Shown: in pieces, positions 26,442-33,600 of the stretch
Layout of the letters: each line of letters opens with the position of its first letter
Position numbering within the stretch: position 1 is the first letter of the stretch
NCBI GenBank assembly: GCA_903929755.1
Contig: CAIYVZ010000080.1
Location: forward strand, 1 to 59,998
Length of the DNA stretch: 59,998 nt
Direction of reading: 5' to 3'
Source: an uncultured Acidobacteriia bacterium
GTDB taxonomy: Bacteria; Acidobacteriota; Terriglobia; Bryobacterales; Bryobacteraceae
The notes under the pieces: model-generated
Database searches by the model: none
Told to the model about the DNA's origin: nothing
What the model saw: only the letters and a program-made list of their open reading frames with translations
Program-made: the position numbers and the translations under genes

Positions 26442-26945
26442 TTAGGCAGTAGCAGCGCGGGCTTTGGCGGGAGTTGCTTCCGGCTCGGACGCGCCCACTT
26501 TTGGCAACTGCACGGTTATGATGCCGTCTTCCAAAGTGGCCGTCGCATGCTCAATATCCACCGGCGACTCAAACTCATAGCGCCGAAACAGCTGCTTACT
26601 GCTTTCGGAGTACGTGCCGCCCTCCGTGCTCTGCTGCTCCAACTTGCCGCAGACGGTAACGGAACGGGGCTCCAGAGCCACATCGAGATCGGCGGCGGTG
26701 AAGCCTGGCGCCGAGACCTTCAATGTGCAGGCCCCGTCGGTCTCGGATAGTTCACTTTCCGGAATCCGAAACAATTCCCGCTCAGCGGCGAGCCAGTCGG
26801 TGGCCGACGAGGCAGCGTGTTCATTGGTCTCGAACAGCGCATAGGCGCGATCGCGTATACGGGCCAAGGCCGACCCGACCGCGTCGAAGACGCCTTCGTT
26901 ACCTGGGTCATTCGGAGTAATGACTTTTACCATTTGCTTACTCAT
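26442..26945 (-). CDS. small heat-shock protein (Hsp20) fused to a DUF2934-like helix pair
   Basis: About 167 residues. The N-terminal part reads LARIRDRAYALFETN and then DWLAAERELFR, which fits the DUF2934 pattern (I-x-x-R-A-Y-x-L-Y-E ... D-W-L-x-A-E-x-E-L). An alpha-crystallin domain follows: CTLKVSAPGFTAADLDVALE, VTVCGK, LFRRYEFESPVD, ATLEDGIITVQLPK. Small heat-shock proteins hold unfolding proteins as ATP-independent chaperones. The C-terminus lacks a clear I-x-I motif and is Ala-rich. The ATG at 26945 has AGGAG 7 bases upstream. It lies 27 bases after the dksA-like gene, in one operon. A damaged paralogue lies at 27583-28224. Confidence 0.85.
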   Translation of the reverse strand: MSKQMVKVITPNDPGNEGVFDAVGSALARIRDRAYALFETNEHAASSATDWLAAERELFRIPESELSETDGACTLKVSAPGFTAADLDVALEPRSVTVCGKLEQQSTEGGTYSESSKQLFRRYEFESPVDIEHATATLEDGIITVQLPKVGASEPEATPAKARAATA

Positions 26946-26972
26946 ACGGATACTCCTCTTAAACGTCAATGA

Positions 26973-27344
26973 TTAAGCGGCCTCACGGGCCGCACTCTCT
27001 GCCAGCCCCTGGCAGGTGATGCAAAGCCGCGCCCACGGAACGGCGTCGAGTCTGCGGGCACCAATCGACTCCTCACATTCGGAGCAAATGCCGTAGGTGC
27101 CAGCCTGAATTCCTTCCAGCGCCCGCTGGAGGTCGTGAATCAGCCTGGCGCGGGCCTCCAGTTGCTGAACGGCGAGGTCCCTGTTGAAACCCGCCACCTG
27201 GTGTTCCATGGAATCGCCTCCAGGCTCCAGATTCAAATTGTCCCGGACTGAGTCGCTGCCCCCGCTTACCTCCACAAACTTACGCCGCAATGCAGCCCAG
27301 CGCACCGACATCTCAGAATCCGACCGTACTTCACTTTTAATCAT
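26973..27344 (-). CDS. DksA/TraR-family zinc-finger protein
   Basis: A 123-residue member of the DksA/TraR group, which bind RNA polymerase through its secondary channel and adjust transcription under stress. A helical N-terminal half (ARARLIHDLQRALEGIQ) leads to an intact four-Cys zinc finger: YGICSECEESIGARR, then RLCITCQ. The ATG at 27344 has GAGGAAGAGG just upstream; the longer open frame has no coding features. It is cotranscribed with the small heat-shock gene. The damaged paralogue at 28257-28628 has exactly the same length from its own ATG. A direct DksA role is unproven: the coiled-coil tip acidic pair of E. coli DksA is not obvious. Confidence 0.85.
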   Translation of the reverse strand: MIKSEVRSDSEMSVRWAALRRKFVEVSGGSDSVRDNLNLEPGGDSMEHQVAGFNRDLAVQQLEARARLIHDLQRALEGIQAGTYGICSECEESIGARRLDAVPWARLCITCQGLAESAAREAA

Positions 27345-27369
27345 GATCCTCTTCCTCGTATTGCTGCAA

Positions 27370-27459
27370 CTAATACTGCATAAAATACCGGGTAACATGT
27401 GCGCAAACGCTCGAAATACCCACGGTCCTGGCGATGAAAATGTCAAAGCCAGCGCACGG
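27370..27459 (-). pseudogene. response regulator relic (receiver C-terminus)
   Basis: The minus frame FDIFIARTVGISSVCAHVTR, YFMQY, stop aligns residue by residue with the end of the intact receiver at 28564-29046 (FDGFITKPVGSADLRAQVTA, YLRLQE). The active-site Lys of the K-P motif is lost (AR-T). A two-base frame break separates it from a preceding RALA that matches RALGSG. Beyond the stop, the next codons (LQQYEEEDHD) still echo the acidic tail of the intact copy. It lies directly before the DksA-like gene, just as the intact receiver precedes the second DksA copy. Confidence 0.7.
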
Positions 27460-27558
27460 TTGGGGTTCCCGTTGTGCGCCGGACTTGTGGAGATCGGCAA
27501 ATCCAGTGGAACCGCAGAGAGAAGGCCCTTTTTAGCGGCTGCCTCTCCGGTTCTTGTC
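27452..27558 (-). repeat. dispersed repeat, copy B (inverted relative to copy A)
   Basis: Read on the minus strand from 27558, GACAAGAACCGGAGAG is identical to copy A at 29118, followed by CTAAAAAGGGCC, CGGTTCC, TGGATT and GCCG with few mismatches. It then continues with CAAGTCC, GGGAACCC and AACCGT as in copy A. Copy A has about 50 extra bases in the middle. A stem of AACCGGAGAG with a partner further on (one mismatch here) is conserved, suggesting a structured RNA or DNA element. Confidence 0.7.
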
Positions 27559-27582
27559 CCCTGTTCCCGAAGAACACGTGGC

Positions 27583-28224
27583 CTAACCATCCGGCAGCGG
27601 CGAGTGGCACCCGTGCTCGCGAATGTGCTCCACCAGCATTTCCCAGGAGAGATCTTTGACCACTTGCGAGACCTTATCAGCAGAGAGAAGCGCATCTATT
27701 TTCAAGCTGGAGTACAGTACGATGAGGCGCATCTTTTCCTCGCACTCCTGCAGCAGACCGGGAACAAAAGCAAGGGGCGCGCACTCGCTGTTACACACTG
27801 GGCTGCACACTGGGTTACGCACTGGGCTGCACACTGGCGAGACCTGGCTGGAGTCGCTTCCCGTGCGGGTCGCCCCCACTTTTGGCATCCGCACAGTGAG
27901 GAAGCCGTTTTCCCAAGTGGCGGTGTCCCGTTCCGTATCCACCGGCGACTCAAACTCATAGCGACGAAACAGTGGCTCACTGCCTTCGGCGTAAGTCCCG
28001 TCCTTCGCATGCCGTTGCGCCACCTTCCCACAGACGGTAACGGAACAGGGCTCCACAGCCACCTCGGGAGCCTCAGCGATGGCCGGCGATGGGGCGTGCA
28101 CATTTGCCTCGAACTGCGCATCGGCTCGGTCGCGAATGCGAGTCAGGTCTGACGCGCTTTCGCTAAGAACGTCCTCGTTGGCTGGGTCATTCGGCGGGGT
28201 GACGATTACGATTCGCTTGCACAT
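27583..28224 (-). pseudogene. damaged small heat-shock paralogue with foreign C-terminus
   Basis: An open 213-residue frame, paralogous to 26442-26945: RIRDRADAQFEANVHA, then VTVCGKVAQ, LFRRYEFESPVDTERDTATW and LTVRMPKVGA. About 34 residues, covering the end of the DUF2934-like part and the first alpha-crystallin strands, are missing between SPAIAEA and PEVAVEP. After the crystallin domain comes a repeat-encoded VCSPV stretch and then an unrelated tail (LLQECEEKMRLIVLYSS ... EMLVEHIREHGC). The tail resembles a small acidobacterial hypothetical protein ending in H-I-x-E-H-G-C, a recollection that needs checking. The frame may still be expressed, but the chaperone fold should be broken. Confidence 0.65.
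27790..27837 (-). repeat. 24-bp tandem duplication made of 12-bp half repeats
   Basis: Four 12-base units alternate GTTACACACTGG and GCTGCACACTGG; the two 24-base halves differ by one base (A to G at 27819). The repeat lies in frame in the damaged heat-shock paralogue, encoding the VCSPV-type stretch, at the junction between the crystallin domain and the unrelated tail. Confidence 0.85.
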
Positions 28225-28256
28225 AGCGATGCCTGTCCTATGGTCCGGTAACTTCT

Positions 28257-28628
28257 TTAGTCCTGCGTTGACTTCCCTGGCAGCTTTGGCGGCAAAGCTC
28301 CGGGCAGGTAAGGCAAAGGCGAGCCCACGGCACGGCGTCGAGCCTCAATCGCCTGCTCACAAGGGGAGTAACTCCCATAGGTGCCGACGTGATTGCCTCC
28401 CAGCGCCAACTGGAGCTCGCTAATCAGCTTGTTGCAGGCCTCCAGTTGCCGGAGGGCGAGATCGAGATTCAAACCTGTAGCCCAACATTCCATGGAATCG
28501 CCTCCCTGTTTCAGATTTAACTTGTCCCGGACCGCCGCGCTGCCGCCTCGCACTTCGTCAAACTTACACTGCAACGAAACCCGGCTCACCGACAGCTGTA
28601 AGTCCGCTTGTACTTCCCGTGTAGTCAT
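28257..28628 (-). pseudogene. frameshifted DksA/TraR paralogue, zinc finger lost
   Basis: A 123-codon frame aligned to the intact DksA-like protein at 26973-27344 (VRDKLNLKQGGDSME, LALRQLEACNKLISELQLAL). The first CxxC reads YSPC, so one zinc Cys is gone. The frame then shifts: after AIEAR the proper continuation RLDAVPWARLCLTC is read in another frame, consistent with a net loss of about 8 bases. The resulting tail (SPLPYLPGALPPKL) is nonsense. A good GGAGG site precedes its ATG at 28628, inside the end of the response regulator gene (65-base overlap). The protein should not bind zinc. Confidence 0.75.
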
Positions 28629-29046
28629 CGTCCGCTTCCTCCGGTTGATCAAACTCCTGCAGCCTCAAATACGCCGTAACCTGTGCCCGAAGGTCCGCAC
28701 TTCCCACGGGCTTGGTGATGAAACCATCGAAACCGGAGCCAAGCGCCCGTTCACGATCTCCCTCCATGGCCGACGCCGTCAGCGCGACAACAAGAATCGT
28801 GGCTGTCTCCGGATTGCGGCGGAGTTCCCGCACCAGCGCGAAACCATCCAGAACCGGCATGCAAAGATCGAGCAGAACAAGAAAGGGCCTTCGCTCTAAA
28901 ATCACCTCGAGAGCTTCCAGCCCGTCGCCGACAGTTATAACTTCCACGTTCAGGCTGCCAAGAACAGCGCTGGCAAACTCACGCCCTGCAAGCTTGTCAT
29001 CGACAACCAGAATGGTCCGGTTGGGGTTGTGCGTTGGTATCTTCAC
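28564..29046 (-). CDS. single-domain response regulator (CheY-like receiver)
   Basis: A 160-residue protein that is almost entirely a receiver domain: RTILVVDDKLAGREF (acidic pair), LVLLDLCMPVLDGF (phospho-Asp about 60), VVALTASAMEGD and GFITKPVGS (Lys). There is no output domain; a short acidic tail (QEFDQPEEADDDYTG) follows. It starts with GTG inside the palindrome CTTCACGTGAAG. It is the first gene of the second RR-DksA-sHsp module, and the only intact receiver of the two copies. Its kinase is not identified; the CheB-CheR-kinase at 30621-35549 is nearby but has its own regulator. Confidence 0.85.
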   Translation of the reverse strand: MKIPTHNPNRTILVVDDKLAGREFASAVLGSLNVEVITVGDGLEALEVILERRPFLVLLDLCMPVLDGFALVRELRRNPETATILVVALTASAMEGDRERALGSGFDGFITKPVGSADLRAQVTAYLRLQEFDQPEEADDDYTGSTSGLTAVGEPGFVAV

Positions 29047-29052
29047 GTGAAG
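29041..29052. promoter_or_regulatory. 12-bp perfect palindrome over the regulator start codon
   Basis: CTTCACGTGAAG is a perfect palindrome whose central GTG is the start codon of the receiver gene. A factor bound here would cover the translation start. It could equally be chance. Confidence 0.35.
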
Positions 29053-29117
29053 TATCTGGCCTGACTCTAATGCCTGCGTAACGCCTTCTCCCTAATCCGC
29101 TCATGGGATGCTTGTGA

Positions 29118-29284
29118 GACAAGAACCGGAGAGCCTGCCTCTAAAAAGGGCCCTCTCTCTCCGGTTCCCTTGGATTGCCGGAAGCCCGCCTCCGACGAGG
29201 CCTCCCTTCCCAGGGTACGCACAACCCCCATCGGCATTACCGATTCCAACAAGTCCTGCGCGCTCCGGGAACCCAAACCGTTTG
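29118..29284 (+). repeat. dispersed repeat, copy A, with perfect 10-bp stem
   Basis: This copy has the stem AACCGGAGAG (29124-29133) and CTCTCCGGTT (29157-29166) around a 23-base loop containing CTAAAAAGGGCC. The blocks at 29118-29180 and 29240-29284 match copy B at 27452-27558 in inverted orientation. The roughly 60 bases between the blocks have no counterpart in B. It lies between the PEP-CTERM gene and the receiver gene. Confidence 0.7.
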
Positions 29285-29292
29285 CCCTCCGA

Positions 29293-29697
29293 CTAATCCC
29301 GCGGGCGAGACGAAGCATCCGACTTCCGCCTGAGCACCGGCACCGCTGCCAGGCTCAAGCCGATCACCACCAAACCCCAGGTTTCCGGCTCCGGTGTGGA
29401 GTCCGCGGAAGCGATGATTCTGGTGTTGCTGCAAGCATAGGACTCGCCGCCGACAGTTATATCCGCGCAGGAAGCCGTCTGATAGTTCCCGTAGCCGATC
29501 TGAATTTGATTGCTGTTGACAGAGAAGCCCTGGTCGAAATTGTCGACGCCAAAGACTATCTGGCCTGATCGGTCATCCTGGCCTGATCGGCAATCGATAA
29601 ACAACTCCGACCCCAAAAGTAGTGCCGCGTTGGCGGCGGAAGCCAGCAGCGCACCGAAAGCCAGCAGGGTGGCGGTGCGGATAACACTCTTGTTCAT
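29293..29697 (-). CDS. PEP-CTERM sorted exported protein
   Basis: A 134-residue secreted protein: signal peptide (TATLLAFGALLASAANA), a short beta-rich domain with Cys pairs (DCRSG, SCADI, YACSN), and a C-terminal sorting signal STPEPETWGLVVIGLSLAAV ending in VLRRK. PEP-CTERM proteins are anchored and processed by exosortase and are linked to exopolysaccharide and biofilm in other bacteria. No exosortase gene is in the window. A duplicated GGCCTGATCGG encodes the R-S-G-Q repeats near residue 40. The ATG has GGAGGAGAAACGGCA just upstream, an excellent start. Confidence 0.82.
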   Translation of the reverse strand: MNKSVIRTATLLAFGALLASAANAALLLGSELFIDCRSGQDDRSGQIVFGVDNFDQGFSVNSNQIQIGYGNYQTASCADITVGGESYACSNTRIIASADSTPEPETWGLVVIGLSLAAVPVLRRKSDASSRPRD

Positions 29698-29994
29698 TGC
29701 CGTTTCTCCTCCGCTACATCGGGTGAGCGGGAAAACAAACCTATCCTCCGATTGGCTTGCCTTCCGCGCTCGCGATGACTAGATTTGCCGGGGTGAACGT
29801 GAGCACCCTACGGCGTTAGGTACAAGGTACCTCAGAAAGAAGTCGCGGAATAGCTGGTAAAAGTACTAGGGTCTTTGGAGTGCACCAAAATATTGGGGCA
29901 GCCGATACGGTTTAATACGCGGCCCGAGGGCGCTGAATTCTGACTAAATAATCCGGCAGGTTTTACGCTTTTGTTACAACTCTGTGACACTTCT
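29698..29994. other. intergenic region upstream of the PEP-CTERM gene
   Basis: About 297 bases, more AT-rich than the neighbours, between the PEP-CTERM start and the end of the NarL-type regulator. No open frame or RNA gene was recognised. It must hold the PEP-CTERM promoter. Small direct motifs (GGTAC twice near 29819 and AAAGTACTAGGG near 29861) may be regulator sites, but I could not match them to a known factor. Confidence 0.5.
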
Positions 29995-30624
29995 CTAAAC
30001 CAGGTGCTGTTCCACGGCGTAGCGTGTTAATTCCGCAGTGGTTTTCAGGCCGAGCTTGCGTTTCAGATTGTCACGGTGAAAGGCCACCGTCTTGGTGGAA
30101 ATACTCATGATGTAAGCAATCTCTTTAGCCGCGCGGCCTTCGGCAATCAACTGCAGGCAGTGGCGCTCCCGGGCGGTCAACTCCACAGAGCCCTTGCCGT
30201 GAATAAGACTGGCGAAACGCTCGACATTTTCGCCAAACACGCTGGGCGTTACCCAGCTCCGGCCCTCCAACACTGCCTTCACGGCAAGCAGCAGTTCGGT
30301 ACCGGCCGCGGACTTGACTACATAGCCCACCGCTCCGGCATCCAGTGCGGCCGCCAGGTAGGCAGGGCTCAAGTGCATGGTGACGAAGATCAGTTTCACC
30401 TCCGGCCAGGCCTTGCGGATTTGGTTGGCCGCATCAATTCCGTTCAGGATGGGCATACCGATATCAACAATCAGGACATCGGGCCTGAGGCGGAGCGCCG
30501 CTTCCACCAGAGCCTGCCCGTCCGTTACAGTTCCAGCAATGTTGTAGTGTGGCTCCACGGCGGCGCGAATACCCGCCAACGTGAGCGGGTGGTCGTCGGC
30601 AATCAGAATATTGGCAGGGTTCAA
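29995..30624 (-). CDS. NarL/LuxR-family response regulator
   Basis: A 209-residue two-component regulator: receiver (ILIADDHPLTLAGIR, phospho-Asp about 54 in VLIVDIGMP, Lys in GYVVKSAAG) and a LuxR-type helix-turn-helix (VELTARERHCLQLIAEGRAA, then STKTVAFHRDNLKRKLG). It begins with TTG overlapping the TGA of the upstream kinase by 4 bases (TTGA), so it is translationally coupled and almost certainly the kinase partner. Targets are unknown; the PEP-CTERM gene next door is a candidate. Confidence 0.9.
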   Translation of the reverse strand: MNPANILIADDHPLTLAGIRAAVEPHYNIAGTVTDGQALVEAALRLRPDVLIVDIGMPILNGIDAANQIRKAWPEVKLIFVTMHLSPAYLAAALDAGAVGYVVKSAAGTELLLAVKAVLEGRSWVTPSVFGENVERFASLIHGKGSVELTARERHCLQLIAEGRAAKEIAYIMSISTKTVAFHRDNLKRKLGLKTTAELTRYAVEQHLV

Positions 30625-33600
30625 GCTGCCACCTCAGGGAGAACCGCGCGTTCGGGCGGAGGCGGGACCAGCGGGACTTCCAGACATAAACATGTACCGC
30701 CATCCGGGTTCGCCGTCACGGTGACGGTGCCCCCCGCCAGGTTGGCACGTTCCTGCAGGGAGATAAGCCCGAGGTGCCTGCCATTGGATACAGGGGGAGT
30801 GTAGCCCACGTCGTCCACCACAGACAGCCGGGCAACTCCCGCCTCCGCGGCGAGGGTGACCGTAGCGTGCTTCGCCCTGGCATGCTCCACCACATTCTGC
30901 AGGCCCTGTTGGGCCGTACGGTAAATACAGGTCCTCAGGTGGACGGGAATAGTGGCACCCTGCAGGGCCTCGGTGAAGCTAAACGAGGTTTCGCGGTACC
31001 TGGCCGAATAGTCGTGGCAGAGATCTTTCAGGCTCGGGACAAGGCCCAGATCGTCCAGGATAGAGGGGTGCATCTGGTAAGCGATCTTACGGGTTTCCTC
31101 GGCCACCCTGGCAATATGGACCTGCAAGGCTTTGAGCCGCTTTGGCATGTCACTGCCGGGGCCCGGTTTGGTGCGCATGGCGGTGATATCCATGGCGAGA
31201 GCCGCCAGTTGCTGGCAGATGTCATCGTGTAAATCCTGGGCGACTCTGCGCCGCTCGTCTTCCTGCGCGGTGAGGAGGCGGGAGGCAAGCGCCCGGATGG
31301 CGGAGTGGCTCACCTCCACGGCTAAGGCGAGTTGTTTGCGCTCCGTGATGTCCAGCATCACGCCGACGGCGCGTTCCCGGTTGCCGTTCGCGTCCCGCAG
31401 AACCTTGCCCCAGGCCGAAAGCCACCGGAGCGAGGGGCTGGCAACTGCCGTGGTGCGGAAGTCGAAGGCGAAGTTGCCACTGCCGTCGGACCGAAGATCC
31501 TTACTAAAGATGGAGCGAAGATTGGCCAGGTCATCCGGGTGAATTCTGGCGTCCTCCTCGGCCTCATTCACGTCGGCCTCCGGGGGCAGCCCCAACAAGC
31601 CTTTGGCAATGGCGGACCAGTTCCGTTTTCCGGTCGTGATGTCAAACTCGAAGGTCCCCATGCCTGTGTTTTCCAGAGCGAGCCGCACTTGAAGCTCGCT
31701 GTTATGGATAGCCTGCTCTGCATTCTTGCGCTCGGTTATTTTATGAAAAATAATGACCAGATAGGACGGTTCCGGACAATAAAGCGATAACGCGAGCCAC
31801 TCCCGGGTATAAATGAGAAAGTAGTCCAGGGTTTCGGGAACGCCGGACGAGGCCACCCTGCAAAAGGCCGCCAGCAAGCCCGGATCGCTTTCCCGAACCC
31901 CCGGAATCCCTTGCGTCAGCGTCATTCCGGGGATGCCCTGCAACCCGACGAGCTCTTCGAAGCGTTTGTTGACAGAAATAAAAAGGCAATCGGGACCGAC
32001 GCCAGCCTCCTCCACGATTCTGCAGTAAGCAACCCCTTCCTGCATGTTGTCAAACAGGCTGCGGTACTGAATTTCGCTTCGCTGCAGAGCCAACTCGGCA
32101 TCTTTGCGCACGGTAATGTCAGTGATGAACGCCACCGCGTGCTGTTCGCCATCAATCTCCGTGCCGCTCAGACTAACCTCGAGCGGGAAGGTAGTCCCAT
32201 CTTTGCGGCAGCCTGTCAGGGTAAGCCCCTGGCCCATGGGGCGGGTCTGAATATCCCTGAAATAAGCCCCGTGGCGCTCCACATGCGTCGGGCGGGAGCT
32301 TTCGGGAACCAGCATGTCCATCGGCTGGCCGAGGAGTTCCGCCGCGGAGTAGCCAAACAGGGTCTCCACCCTCTGATTGACAAAAGTGATGACGCCGTTC
32401 AGATCGCAGGCCAGAACGCCCTGGGGGCTGGCTTCCAGCAGCCCGTGTAAGGTGGCGGTGTGTTTTTCCGCTTCCGCCTGAAGCTGTTTCCGTTGCGAGA
32501 TATCGAAGTGGGAAACAACGACTCCCCCGCCCCCGGCCAGAAGGTGGTTAACAGTCATCACGAACCACTGCTTGGCCGTGGGAGAATTGCAGGGGTACTC
32601 CAGCGAGAAGGTCTCGCGACTCCTCGCCATCACCGAGCGAATCCCCGCCAGGGCCGCCTTTGCTTCGGGAACACCCTGCTCCGCTGCGTGCGCACAGACC
32701 TCCAGGTAGTTTGTACCCTCTCCGCCAAACGGCAAATCGAAGGTGCCGTGGAGGCTGCCAAAACTTCTCCAGGCTTCGTTGGTGAACTGGATGTCGCCGT
32801 TTGCATTCAGCACGGCGATTTGCGATCGCATGGAATTCAGAATGGACTGGCTGCGAAGTTCGGACAGGAGAGCGCTTTCGCGGGAGACTTGCGCCTCCTC
32901 AGTGGCAACTTTGAGACTGTTGACGTCCGACAGAACCACCAGAACCCCGGCCAGTTCCTTTTCGCGGATCGTGTAAGGACGAATGTGCAGCGAGAACCAC
33001 TTACCGCTGCGATCTCTTACATCGCGTTCGAAGGGCTGGCCTTCCTGCTTGACTCTGGCCACGATATCGCCCCAGTCCGGGACCTCGAGATTCGTGGCAA
33101 GCTGCGTAAAAGGCCGCCCAACATCGCCGGGAATCAGATTGAACACGGACGCGGCCACGGGCGTGAACCGGCGGACGCGGAGATCGGCGTCCAGCACGAG
33201 AATCGCGATATCGACGCCCACCAGAATGTTGCCCAGATCCTGGGTGAGGATGCTCAACTCGGCGTTTCTTTGGTGGAGTTCCTCGTTCAGGGTGATGAGC
33301 TCTTCGTTGGAGGACTGAAGTTCTTCTTTGGCTGTTTCGAGTTCCTCGTTGGTACTCTGCAGTTCTTCGTTGCCGGAGAGCACTTCCTCATTGGCGGCGC
33401 GCATCTCTTCCTGGGCTGCTTCGTGCTCGGCCACCAGCAAGCGTAACTGCTCGCGCGCGGAGACCAGTTCGCGCTCCACTCGCGCCGCTTTGTTCGTGAG
33501 TTGCCGGGCAGCCACGCCGGTAAGCGAGGCAGTGGCGGGCAGCAGTTGCGGGGCGATGGCGTTCTGGAACACCACCAGAAGGTCGAATTTACGGCCTGGC

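Noticed and set aside
27184-28152. 322-codon plus frame over the DksA/sHsp region with T-H-W-A-A-H-W repeats
   Set aside because: It is antisense to conserved minus-strand paralogues; the repeat comes from the 24-bp duplication and it has no family match.
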